From Streptomyces sp. NRRL F-5126 (lineage in GTDB: Bacteria > Actinomycetota > Actinomycetes > Streptomycetales > Streptomycetaceae), in contig NZ_JOFZ01000004.1 of assembly GCF_000721265.1 (NCBI RefSeq), forward strand, positions 310,001-374,000: a stretch of DNA of 64,000 nucleotides, written 5' to 3'. The translations under genes and the position numbers were made by a program. The notes under the pieces were generated by a model that was not told the DNA's origin, ran no database searches, and was given only the letters and a program-made list of their open reading frames with translations. This document shows, piece after piece, positions 43,564 to 52,092 of this stretch. How positions within the stretch are numbered: the stretch's first letter is position 1; each line of letters begins with the position of its first letter.

Positions 43564-43941
43564 TCAGGCGGGCCGGTCCTGGAGCACGGACAGCACGTTG
43601 CCCGCGGGATCGGTGAACCAGGCGATGTACGGACCCCCCTCACGCATGATCCCGCGCTCGTCGGCCGGCATCCCCGGATAGCGCTCCATCCGCACCCCCC
43701 TGCTCACGAGCTCGTCCACGGCCGCCTCGATGTCGTCGACCGGGAAGTTGAGGACGGTGAAGGAGGCGGGGGTGTGCTTCTCCTTCGGATAGACGAGGAC
43801 TCGCGTGCCGCCGGTGAGCTCGAGCGTGAGCAGGCCGTTCGCCTCCGTCACCCGCAGCCCCAGGGTCCGGCCGTAGAACCGCTTCGCCGCCTCGGTGTCG
43901 TCCACCGCGAAACCACTGAACGCCTCTGATGCACCCAACAT
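43564..43941 (-). CDS. VOC (glyoxalase/bleomycin-resistance fold) family protein
   Basis: The protein has 125 aa: two beta-alpha-beta-beta-beta units, with [60 protein letters not shown] and [13 protein letters not shown]. The end E in place of the usual metal glutamate is not evident (LSVLQ), so metal binding is uncertain. Possible roles include lyase or drug binding; none can be chosen. ATG at 43941 after GAGAGGGG. Confidence 0.85.
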   Translation of the reverse strand: MLGASEAFSGFAVDDTEAAKRFYGRTLGLRVTEANGLLTLELTGGTRVLVYPKEKHTPASFTVLNFPVDDIEAAVDELVSRGVRMERYPGMPADERGIMREGGPYIAWFTDPAGNVLSVLQDRPA

Positions 43942-44042
43942 CGCATGCCCCTCTCGCAGGCCGGTCGTCGAGGGGTGGACCGCACGGGGCGACCGTACTC
44001 ATCGGTCCGGAAGGAGGATCTTCGCGATGGTGCGGTGACCGG

Positions 44043-44540
44043 TTACGCGCCCACGGCGCGTAACCACACCGTGTCCCCGAACGGCTCCGCCACGCTGCCC
44101 GCGAGCGCGGGGAAGCGCCGCTCCGCCCGAGGCACGGCGGACACCAGCGGCACCGGCGCCGTCCTCTCCATGCGCAGCGCGTCCACGGACTCCGCGAGCA
44201 ACTCGTACTCCGTCGTGTCATCGTGGGTCGCCACCCGGATCAGCCGCCCGTGCGCCAGGTGCTCGGCGATCATCTCCTGGTGCTGCGTGTCGTCGCGCCA
44301 GGACCGCAGGGTGTGCGGGACGTCCGGCACGTCGGTGCCGACCGGGGTCAGCGCGTGGCCGGGAATGCTGCCGCCGTCCGGGGTCGGGTCGAGGCGTTCG
44401 GCGATCCAGGACGCGCGGTCGCGCAGCCACCACAGGGCGAGTGCCAGGGTGGGCGCCCGGTAGGTGCCGAGCGGGACGCCGACGCGCTGCCCGCCGCACA
44501 CGCCGTAGGCGGTGACATGGCAGAGGAATTCGTCATGCAC
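44043..44540 (-). CDS. Hypothetical protein of an actinobacterial family
   Basis: The protein has 165 aa from GTG at 44540, which follows AAGGAG at 7-8 nt. Sequence begins VHDEFLCHVTAYGVCGGQRV then GVPLGTYRAPTLALALWWLR and DRASWIAERLDPTPDGGSIP, a stretch I remember from other Streptomyces proteins without a function. Two parts of about 80 residues each; no signal, helix or enzyme motif. It diverges from the AHSA1 gene. Not assigned. Confidence 0.65.
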   Translation of the reverse strand: MHDEFLCHVTAYGVCGGQRVGVPLGTYRAPTLALALWWLRDRASWIAERLDPTPDGGSIPGHALTPVGTDVPDVPHTLRSWRDDTQHQEMIAEHLAHGRLIRVATHDDTTEYELLAESVDALRMERTAPVPLVSAVPRAERRFPALAGSVAEPFGDTVWLRAVGA

Positions 44541-44750
44541 GGCCGCTCTCCTTGCGCCGTCCGTTGGGGTCGGTTGGCCGTGGGGCGATACCCGGGAGAG
44601 CAGGGACGAACATGATCGCCCCATCGTGCGATCACGTCATTATGTGACCGATGTTGACGCGCTGTCACCATATGGTTCCAGCCAGTTTCGACGAGGGTCA
44701 CGCGCCGCATCTGGCCGAAACCGAGAGCAACCCTGGCAGGATGAGCGGCC

Positions 44751-45605
44751 ATGAACGCAGACCGGTACGCCGACGCCCTCACCTCCGGCGGCGGACGCTC
44801 CATCCTGACCATGGCCCGACGGTTCGACCACCCGCGCGGCGAGGTGTGGGAGGCCCTCACCGATCCGGCCCGGCTGTCCCAGTGGTTCCCGTTCCAGGTC
44901 GGCCTGGACCCGCGCCCCGGTGGCGCGATCTCCTTCACCTCACCCGGCGGCGAGGAGCGGGGCACCACCGGCACCGTCACCGATCTGGTGCCGCCGGGCC
45001 TCTTCGCGTTCGACCGGGGCCCCGACCACCTGTCGTGGAGCGTGGCCGAGGAGGGCGCAGGATCGGTCCTGTCCCTGGTGCACACCTTCGACGATCGCGC
45101 GGAGGCCGCGAGCTTCGCCGCCGGATGGGACGCGTGCATGGCCGCGCTCGGCCGGCTGCTCGACGGCGGGCCCGTGCAGCCCCCGCACGACACGGCCGAG
45201 GCGCACGACGCGTACGTGCGCCTCTTCGGCCTCGACCGCGGCACGGCGGACAGCAGCGGTGCCATGCGCACGGTGCGCTTCGAGCGCCGGCTCACCGCGC
45301 CGGCGGCGAAGGTCTGGAAGGTGCTGTGCGCGGGCATCGAACCCGTGCCGGGGCTGCCCGTGCCCGCGGGGTTCACCGCGCCGGGCGTGCCCGCGGGCCA
45401 CGTGAGCGAGGTGCATCCGCCGCACTTCCTCGGCTACGGGTGGGACGACGGCGCCACCGTCACATGGGAACTGCGGGAGGGCACCGGCCGCGGGGCACGT
45501 CTCGTCCTCACCCAGACGGGCCCGAAGACCCTCGACACGGACGAGGCGCTCGCGGCGTGGCGGTCCAGGATCGAGGCGCTCGCGGAGCGACTGCGCGAGG
45601 AGTGA
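44751..45605 (+). CDS. Double AHSA1/SRPBCC-domain protein
   Basis: The protein has 284 aa. First AHSA1-like domain (residues 16-145): ILTMARRFDHPRGEVWEALT, DPARLSQWFPFQVGLDPRPG and LVHTFDDRAEAASFAAGWDA. Second half (165-284): TVRFERRLTAPAAKVWKVLC, VSEVHPPHFLGYGWDDGATV and RLVLTQTGPK. The tandem copies suggest a fused dimer of the Hsp90-activator-like fold. Substrate or partner unknown. The stop is 16 bp from that of the converging MgtC gene. Confidence 0.8.
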   Translation: MNADRYADALTSGGGRSILTMARRFDHPRGEVWEALTDPARLSQWFPFQVGLDPRPGGAISFTSPGGEERGTTGTVTDLVPPGLFAFDRGPDHLSWSVAEEGAGSVLSLVHTFDDRAEAASFAAGWDACMAALGRLLDGGPVQPPHDTAEAHDAYVRLFGLDRGTADSSGAMRTVRFERRLTAPAAKVWKVLCAGIEPVPGLPVPAGFTAPGVPAGHVSEVHPPHFLGYGWDDGATVTWELREGTGRGARLVLTQTGPKTLDTDEALAAWRSRIEALAERLREE

Positions 45606-45621
45606 GGGGCGCCCCGCCCCG

Positions 45622-46392
45622 TCAGTCGCCGCCGTCGTCCTCGCCGCGCAGCGAGGACACGCTCATGAGCTCCTCGAACTCCGACAGCTCCGCCACGAGC
45701 TGCGACACGCTGCCGCTGCCCTCGATGTCCACGTAGACGAGCGCGGTGCCGGCCTCGCCCGCTCTCGGCGGAGCCTCGTCGTCGTCGGGGTGCGGCGCCG
45801 CCCGGTCCACCCGCACCTGCACCACCTGGAAGCCCCGGCCGGTGGTGAACTCCAGGACGCGCGTCAGCACGCCCGTGCCGATCCGGTACGCCAGGTGCAG
45901 CCGGGTCACCTCGGGCGTCGCGAGCGCCGGGATGCGCCGCGTCACGTACGGATACCCCTGGACGACCAGGAAGTGCACACCCGTCACCCCGACGGCGAGC
46001 AGCGGCAGGCCGCCGCCGCACGCCATGCCCACCGCACAGGTGAGCCAGACCGTCGCCGCCGTCGTCAGGCCGCGCACCGCGTCCCGCCGCACGAAGATGA
46101 GCCCGCCGCCGATGAAGCCGATGCCGGACACGATCTGAGCGGCCACGCGCGAGGGGTCGAAGGAGACGTTGTCCAGGCCGAGTACCGCGTTGAAGCCGTG
46201 CTGCGAGACCTCCATGAACAGCGCGCTGCCGACGCCGACCAGCGTGTGCGTGCGCAGCCCCGCACTCTTCTGCTGGCGGGCACGCTCCGCGCCGATCAGC
46301 GTCGACAGCAGCAGTGCGAACGCCAGCTCCGCGAACTGGCGGCCTCCCTGACCCGCTGCCGGGTCGAACAGGGCGATGGCCAAGGCGTGCAA
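45622..46392 (-). CDS. MgtC/SapB family membrane protein
   Basis: The protein has 256 aa. Four to five membrane helices in the first 150 residues: ELAFALLLSTLIGAERARQQ, RTHTLVGVGSALFMEVSQHG, QIVSGIGFIGGGLIFVRRDA, VRGLTTAATVWLTCAVGMAC. The C-terminal domain (160-256) looks ACT-like, with VYVDIEGSGSVSQLVAELSE. MgtC proteins act in magnesium homeostasis by modulating membrane ATPases. The start codon is TTG at 46392, supported by GAGGAGGG 6-13 nt upstream and the lack of any better start. Confidence 0.87.
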   Translation of the reverse strand: MHALAIALFDPAAGQGGRQFAELAFALLLSTLIGAERARQQKSAGLRTHTLVGVGSALFMEVSQHGFNAVLGLDNVSFDPSRVAAQIVSGIGFIGGGLIFVRRDAVRGLTTAATVWLTCAVGMACGGGLPLLAVGVTGVHFLVVQGYPYVTRRIPALATPEVTRLHLAYRIGTGVLTRVLEFTTGRGFQVVQVRVDRAAPHPDDDEAPPRAGEAGTALVYVDIEGSGSVSQLVAELSEFEELMSVSSLRGEDDGGD

Positions 46393-46494
46393 CGTGGTCC
46401 CTCCTCACCCGGGCGCCGTGACGGGAACGACGACGGTACGAGGGTATGTCAGGGGCGGAACGCCGCGGTCCGCGCCACCGCGTGCCTCAGCGTG

Positions 46495-48858
46495 TCAGCG
46501 CCGTGGCACGGTCAGGCGGAACGTACCGGCCGGACAGTCGTACCGGGCCCCGAGCGGATCCGCGGCGGCCTCCACGGCCGTCCGGCCTGCGGCCTCGGCG
46601 GCCTCGGCGACGCCTGGGGACCCTGCGGCCTCCTCGCCCACGAGCAGCAGCCGCCACGCCGGCGCGCTGTCCGTCTCGACCGTGACCGTGTCACCTTCCG
46701 CGCGGACGGTGAACGTCGCGGCGGGCGTCCCGTCACGCGCCGGCACGACCGTCGTCGTATCGGCCGGGTCGGCGGAGCCGGCGGGGGAGTGGACGCGCAG
46801 GGTCACGCCGTCCGCCCAACTGGAGGAGGGCGTGTCGTCGCGCGCGCCGAACGGCACCACGGAGCCCGGCCGCGCGAGCAGCGGCAGCGTGCCGAAGCCG
46901 TGGGTCTCGCGCTGCCAGCCGGGACCGGTGACACACCGTCCGGTGAGGATGTTCGTCCACACGCCCGACGGCACGTAGTACTCGACGGCGCCGCCCTCGT
47001 CGAAGACCGGCGCCACCAGCAGGTCGTCGCCGAGCATGTACTGCCGGTCGAGCGTCCGGCAGGCCGGGTCGTCGGGGAATTCGAGCACCATCGGCCGGAC
47101 GGTGGGCGTGCCGTGGTCCCTGGCCTGCACGGCCGCGCCGTACAGGTACGGCATCAGGCGGTTCTTGAGCCGTGTGAAGTCACGGGTGAGAGACACCGCC
47201 TCCTCGCCGAAGTCCCACGGCACCCGGTACGACGTGGAGCCGTGCAGCCTGCTGTGGGACGAGAGCAGCCCGAACTGCACCCAGCGCTTGAACAGCGCCG
47301 GCGACGGCGTGCCCTCGAACCCGCCGATGTCGTGGCTCCAGAAGCCGAAACCGCACAGGCCGAGCGAGAGGCCGCCGCGCAGGGACTCGGCCATCGCCTC
47401 GAACGTCGACTCGCAGTCGCCGCCCCAGTGCACCGGCAGCCGCTGGCCGCCGGCGGTCGTGGACCGGGCGAACACCACGGCCTCACCCTCACCGCGCACC
47501 TCGCGCAGCAGGTCGAAGACGGTCTCGTTGTAGGCCTGCGCGTAGTAGTTGTGCATGCGCTCCGGGTCGGAGCCGTCGTGCCACGCCACGTCGAGCGGCA
47601 CCCGCTCGCCGAAGTCCGTCTTGAAGCAGTCGACGCCCTGGTCGAGCAGTTCGCGCAGTTTGCCGGCGTACCAGGCGCGCGCCCCCGGATGGGTGAAGTC
47701 GACCAGCGCCATGCCCGCCTGCCACTTGTCCCACTGCCACACTCCGCCGTCCTGCCGCCGCAGCAGGAAGCCGCGCGCCATGCCCTCATCGAACAGGGCG
47801 GAGCGCTGTGCGATGTACGGGTTGATCCATACGCAGATCCTCAGGCCGCGCTCCTTGAGCCGGCACAGCATCCCGGCCGGGTCGGGGAAGACGTCGGGGT
47901 TCCAGACGAAGTCGCTCCAGTGGTAGGCGCGCATCCAGAAGCAGTCGAAGTGGAACACGCTCAGGGGCACGCCCGCGTCCGCCATGCCGTCCACGAACCG
48001 GCCCACCGTCGCCTCGTCGTAGTCCGTGGTGAACGACGTGGAGAGCCACAGCCCGAACGACCAGTCGGGCGGCAGTGCGGGGCGCCCGGTCAGGGCCGTG
48101 TAGCGCGCGAGCACCTCCTTGGGGGACGGGCCGTGCACGACGAAGTACTCAAGCGACTGGTCCTCGACGCTGAACTGGACCTGGCCGACCGCCTCGGAGC
48201 CCACCTCGTACGACACCCGGCCCGGGTGGTTGACGAAGACGCCGTAACCGCGGTCGGTGAGATGGAACGGCACGTTCTTGTAGGCCTGCTCGCTGCTGGT
48301 GCCGCCGTCGGCCTGCCAGATGTCGACGCTCTGGCCGTTCTTGACGAACGGGGTGAAGCGCTCGCCGAGGCCGTAGACGTTCTCGCCGACCCCCAGGGCG
48401 TGCCGCGCCACCATGAAGTGGCGGCCCTCGCCGTCGGTGACGAATCCGGTGCCGCGGGGGCCGATCGAGGTGAGCCGGCGCTCCCCCGCGGTGAAGTCGA
48501 GTTGCCACGGCCCCGCGGTGTCGACGGTGAGCGTCAGCCCGCCCGACCGCAGGGACAGGGTGCTGCCCTCCTCGTGGGTCGTGGCGTGGCCGCCGTCCTT
48601 CGTGCTCAGCGCGAACTCCGGGCCGGGGGACGGGCGCCCTGCGTGGTGGGTGGTGCGCACGCCGATCACCCCCTCCGCCGGGGACCAGCACTCCACCGTG
48701 ATCAGCGGGCCGTTGAGGGTGTCACCGCGGTGCCGGACGTTCCTGACCGGCGCGTACAGCGTGAGCCGGTCATCGGCGACGACGGCGTCCGCCACGGAAG
48801 CCGCGTGGTGCGCGGTCATCCCCGGGCGCATCAGCCAGTAGCCGTCGGTGAACTTCAT
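46495..48858 (-). CDS. yicI: Alpha-xylosidase (GH31, YicI-type)
   Basis: The protein has 787 aa. Catalytic nucleophile D415 in CFKTDFGERVP and acid/base D481 in VHWGGDCESTFEAM; in E. coli YicI these are D416 and D482, and the length is close (772 aa). N-terminal beta-sandwich with GVGENVYGLGERFTPF and NVPFHLTDRGYGVFVNHP, then the barrel with FHFDCFWMRAYHWSDFVWNP. It releases alpha-linked xylose from oligosaccharides such as isoprimeverose. No signal peptide, so it acts on imported sugars. It is last in an operon with a binding protein and two permeases, 21 bp after the second permease. Confidence 0.93.
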   Translation of the reverse strand: MKFTDGYWLMRPGMTAHHAASVADAVVADDRLTLYAPVRNVRHRGDTLNGPLITVECWSPAEGVIGVRTTHHAGRPSPGPEFALSTKDGGHATTHEEGSTLSLRSGGLTLTVDTAGPWQLDFTAGERRLTSIGPRGTGFVTDGEGRHFMVARHALGVGENVYGLGERFTPFVKNGQSVDIWQADGGTSSEQAYKNVPFHLTDRGYGVFVNHPGRVSYEVGSEAVGQVQFSVEDQSLEYFVVHGPSPKEVLARYTALTGRPALPPDWSFGLWLSTSFTTDYDEATVGRFVDGMADAGVPLSVFHFDCFWMRAYHWSDFVWNPDVFPDPAGMLCRLKERGLRICVWINPYIAQRSALFDEGMARGFLLRRQDGGVWQWDKWQAGMALVDFTHPGARAWYAGKLRELLDQGVDCFKTDFGERVPLDVAWHDGSDPERMHNYYAQAYNETVFDLLREVRGEGEAVVFARSTTAGGQRLPVHWGGDCESTFEAMAESLRGGLSLGLCGFGFWSHDIGGFEGTPSPALFKRWVQFGLLSSHSRLHGSTSYRVPWDFGEEAVSLTRDFTRLKNRLMPYLYGAAVQARDHGTPTVRPMVLEFPDDPACRTLDRQYMLGDDLLVAPVFDEGGAVEYYVPSGVWTNILTGRCVTGPGWQRETHGFGTLPLLARPGSVVPFGARDDTPSSSWADGVTLRVHSPAGSADPADTTTVVPARDGTPAATFTVRAEGDTVTVETDSAPAWRLLLVGEEAAGSPGVAEAAEAAGRTAVEAAADPLGARYDCPAGTFRLTVPRR

Positions 48859-48879
48859 CAGGCGTGCTCCTGTTCGGTG

Positions 48880-49698
48880 TTACTTGACTGATCCGCCGCT
48901 GATGCCGGCCGCGACGTACTTCTGGGCGAGCACCAGCAGGATCGCGGCGGGCACGGCGGAGACGACTGCCGTCGCCATCACGGCGCCCCAGTCGCTGACA
49001 TGGGCGCCGATGTACTCGTACATGCTGAGCGTGACCGGCTTGACGTCGTCCGTGGTGTTGAGGGTCAGTGCGAACATGAAGTCCGACCACGCGAAGAGGA
49101 ACGTGAACAGGCCCGACGTGATCAGCGCGTTGCGGCTCATCGGCAGCACGATCCGCACGAAGGCCGTGAAGCGGTTCGCGCCGTCCACGAGCGCCGCCTC
49201 CACCACCTCGCGCGGGATGGACACCATGAACGCCCGCAGCAGCACCAGCGAGAACGGCAGCCCGAGCGAGGCGTCCGCGAGGATCAGCCCCAGCACCGAG
49301 TTCACCAGGTGCAGGTCGACGTAGGCGCTGTACAGCGCGTTGGCGACGACGATGCCCGGCACCATCTGCGTGATCAGCGTGCCGAACACGATGGTGCGGC
49401 TGCCGCGCAGGCCGAACCGCGCGAGGCCGTACGCCGCGGGCGCGGCCAGGGCCAGGCACACCACCACGGCGCCGAGCGCGACGACGAGGCTGGTGACCAG
49501 CGAGCCGCCCTGACTGCTCAGCGCGCGCCGGAAGTTGCCGAGCCCCGCGTCCACCGGGAACCAGTCGGTCGAGGCGAGGCCCTCGCCGGGCTGGAGCGCG
49601 ATGTTGACCATCCAGTACAGCGGGAACAGCAGGATCACGAGGATCAGGACGGCGATCACGGTGTTGCCGTGCCGCCGCGGTGCGCTGGTGTGTTTCAC
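48880..49698 (-). CDS. Carbohydrate ABC transporter permease (MalG-type)
   Basis: The protein has 272 aa and six membrane helices. The EAA loop that contacts the ATPase is EAALVDGANRFTAFVRIVLP, with VSIPREVV just before it. GTG start at 49698, GGGGGAAG 8-15 nt upstream, 5 nt after the stop codon of the first permease. It forms the channel with that protein; substrate probably an alpha-xyloside, by operon context with yicI. Confidence 0.92.
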   Translation of the reverse strand: MKHTSAPRRHGNTVIAVLILVILLFPLYWMVNIALQPGEGLASTDWFPVDAGLGNFRRALSSQGGSLVTSLVVALGAVVVCLALAAPAAYGLARFGLRGSRTIVFGTLITQMVPGIVVANALYSAYVDLHLVNSVLGLILADASLGLPFSLVLLRAFMVSIPREVVEAALVDGANRFTAFVRIVLPMSRNALITSGLFTFLFAWSDFMFALTLNTTDDVKPVTLSMYEYIGAHVSDWGAVMATAVVSAVPAAILLVLAQKYVAAGISGGSVK

Positions 49699-49703
49699 GG
49701 CGC

Positions 49704-50663
49704 TCACTTCCCCCGGCCGAAGTCGGCCCTGTTGGCTCGCAGGTAGAGCACGGCGAAGACGGCGCTCACCGCGATCAGAACGTTTCCGACGACGGCGCCC
49801 TGACCGAAGTCGAGCTGCTCGAAAGAGAGTTGGTAGGTGACCGTGCCCAGGGTCTGGGTGGCGTCCGCGGGCCCGCCCGCCGTCAGGGCGAGGATCAGGT
49901 CGAGGATCTTCACCGTCGACATGAAGCCGAGCACGAGGACGACCGTCACCACGGGGCGCAGCATCGGCAGGGTCACACTGCGGAAGGTGCGCCACGCCCC
50001 GGCGCCGTCCAGGGCCGCGGCCTCGTGGAGGTCGCGCGGTATCTCCTGCAGTCCGCCGTAGAGGATGACCATGTTGAAGGGGATGCCGATCCAGACGTTC
50101 ACCAGGATCGCCGAAAGGAGCGCGACACCGGGGCTGCTCAGCCACGGCACGGGACCCGAGGAAAGGTGCAGGCCGGTCAGTACGGAGTTGATCACACCGG
50201 TGTCCTGGTCGAGCAGTTTGCGCCACACGATGGAGGTGACGACCATCGGCACCAGCCACGGCAGCAGCAGGACGGCGCGCGCGAAGCCGGACAGCCGGAA
50301 GCGGCGCGAGAAGAACACCGCGAGGGCGAGCCCGATCACGAACTGCCCCAGCAGCGATCCGGCCGTGAACACCAGTGTGTGCCACAGGGATCCGGTGAAC
50401 AGCGGGTCGGAGAAGACGGCGCGCCAGTTGCCGAGCCCGTTGAACGGCGAGCTTCCGGTGAAGTAGGTGCGCGGTGTGTAGTGCTGGAAACTCATGACGA
50501 TGTTGCGCACGAGCGGATATCCGAAGAAGGCCAGCATGTAGAGCACGGCCGGTGCGACGAAGCACCAGCGCAGCAGCCCGCCGCCGCGCCCGCGTCCCGC
50601 GGTCGTGCGTTCGGCCGGCGGCCGGGTGCCCGCGGGGGCCGCTCCTGTGGCGGTGATGGTCAT
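49704..50663 (-). CDS. Sugar ABC transporter permease (MalF-type)
   Basis: The protein has 319 aa. An N-terminal tail rich in T, P and G is followed by six helices; the EAA loop is DLHEAAALDGAGAWRTFRSVTLP. It lies 13 bp after the binding-protein gene and 5 bp before the other permease, so the three are clearly cotranscribed. Family known from CUT1 sugar importers. Confidence 0.92.
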   Translation of the reverse strand: MTITATGAAPAGTRPPAERTTAGRGRGGGLLRWCFVAPAVLYMLAFFGYPLVRNIVMSFQHYTPRTYFTGSSPFNGLGNWRAVFSDPLFTGSLWHTLVFTAGSLLGQFVIGLALAVFFSRRFRLSGFARAVLLLPWLVPMVVTSIVWRKLLDQDTGVINSVLTGLHLSSGPVPWLSSPGVALLSAILVNVWIGIPFNMVILYGGLQEIPRDLHEAAALDGAGAWRTFRSVTLPMLRPVVTVVLVLGFMSTVKILDLILALTAGGPADATQTLGTVTYQLSFEQLDFGQGAVVGNVLIAVSAVFAVLYLRANRADFGRGK

Positions 50664-50676
50664 GTCCCGTCTCTCC

Positions 50677-51906
50677 TCACTCGCCGGCCGTGGCCCGGGC
50701 CTGGGCCTGCTTCAGCGCGGCGCGAGGGCTCGCACCGCCGGTCAGCACGGACTGGAAGGCGCCGGACAGCGCGTCCGACACGACGGGCCACCGGGCGCCC
50801 ACCCGGTCGGTGCGCGACCTCGCGGTGGCGACCTCGCTCGCGAAGGCGGCCAGCTTCGGATTCTGCCGTGCGTACTGCTCGGCCGCGGCGGTCATCGTCG
50901 GCACGTTGTTGACGGACTCGCCCCACGCCACCTGGTTGCGCTGCTCGTTGAGGCAGTTGATGATCTTCGCGGCGGTGTGCTGCCTGCCCGTGTCGCGGGT
51001 CTGCGGGATCGTCATCACGGTGCCGCCGATCGGCGGCACGACCGGGTCGCCCGCGTTCGGCACGGGTATGGGTGCGACAGCCCAGTGCAGGTCCTTGTGC
51101 TGGTCGAGCACCGGCACCTGCCACGGGCCGTTGATCATCATGGCCGCCCTGCCGGCGATGAACTGGTCGTTGACGTCCTGCTGGTTCCACGTGACGACCG
51201 CACTCGACGCCGCCTTCCCGGCGACGAGGTCCTTCCACAGCTGGAGGGCCGGCGCGCCCCTGCCGTCGTCGAGGTGGGCCTCGTCGCCGCCCGCCGACCA
51301 GAAGAAGGGGAGGAACTGGTAGACGCCGTCGGCGTCCGGTGTCGCACTGAACGCCATGCCGAAAGTCGAGCCGTGCGTGAGCTTCTTCGCCGTACTCTTC
51401 AACTCGTCCCACGTGGTGGGCGGCTTCAGGCCCGCGCGGCTGAGCAGGTCCTTGTTGTAGATGAGCGCGAGGGAGTTGACCGCGCGCGCGACGCCGTACT
51501 GCGTGCCGCGGTAACTGCCCATGGTCACCGCGCTCTTCGACATCCCTGAGACGTCGACGCCAGCCTGCCGCACGGGTACGAGGCCGCCGGTGGCGGCGAA
51601 CTGCGGCACCTCGGAGCCGTCGAGCTCCAGGATGTCGGTGAGCGAGTGCGACGACGCCATCCGCAGTGCCTTCGAGGCCACCTGGTCGGCCGGCACGCTC
51701 GTCTGGCGGACCCGCACCCCGAGCGGCTTCGCGCACAGGTCGAAGAACTTCTGCTCCTGCGCGTGTTCGAGGCTGTCGGTGGCCGAGTTGAGCACCGTGA
51801 CGGTGCCCGGGTCGGGGCCGCTCGCGCACCCCGTCACTGCGGTGGCCGCCAGCGCGGCGGCGGACATCACGGCCGCCGCCCTGAGGCGGTGGCGGGTCGG
51901 ATCCAT
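50677..51906 (-). CDS. Extracellular sugar-binding lipoprotein (ABC importer)
   Basis: The protein has 409 aa. Lipoprotein signal peptide with lipobox AVTGC, C27 as modified residue. The mature part is a CUT1-type binding protein: VTVLNSATDSLEHAQEQKFF, MASSHSLTDILELDGSEVPQ, YGVARAVNSLALIYNKDLL, LKPPTTWDELKSTAKKL. It is first gene of the operon and lies downstream of a perfect 16-bp palindrome, presumably the LacI operator. No ATPase gene is in the operon, so the shared MsiK ATPase known from Streptomyces would serve it, as for cellobiose and maltose importers. Confidence 0.92.
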   Translation of the reverse strand: MDPTRHRLRAAAVMSAAALAATAVTGCASGPDPGTVTVLNSATDSLEHAQEQKFFDLCAKPLGVRVRQTSVPADQVASKALRMASSHSLTDILELDGSEVPQFAATGGLVPVRQAGVDVSGMSKSAVTMGSYRGTQYGVARAVNSLALIYNKDLLSRAGLKPPTTWDELKSTAKKLTHGSTFGMAFSATPDADGVYQFLPFFWSAGGDEAHLDDGRGAPALQLWKDLVAGKAASSAVVTWNQQDVNDQFIAGRAAMMINGPWQVPVLDQHKDLHWAVAPIPVPNAGDPVVPPIGGTVMTIPQTRDTGRQHTAAKIINCLNEQRNQVAWGESVNNVPTMTAAAEQYARQNPKLAAFASEVATARSRTDRVGARWPVVSDALSGAFQSVLTGGASPRAALKQAQARATAGE

Positions 51907-51983
51907 GGTCGGTGCTCTCCGTTCGGTCTACGGATCTGCGAGAACGCGGAGGCCACCCGGGCGCGAGCCGTGCCGCAGAAGCT

Positions 51984-51999
51984 GTCGAATCGATTCGAC
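51984..51999. promoter_or_regulatory. Perfect palindrome, LacI-family operator
   Basis: GTCGAATCGATTCGAC is a perfect 16-bp palindrome in the gap between the binding-protein gene (start 51906) and the 3' end of the LacI gene. Its CGAAT-CG-ATTCG form and size fit a LacI-type operator for the xyloside operon. Confidence 0.72.
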
Positions 52000-52092
52000 T
52001 GGGTGACGCGGTGATGGTAGGCCCTCCAGGGGGCCCGGACAAGACCTTGCACGGCGCAGCACCGCGGCGGGCGCGAAAACGGACGGAAGACG

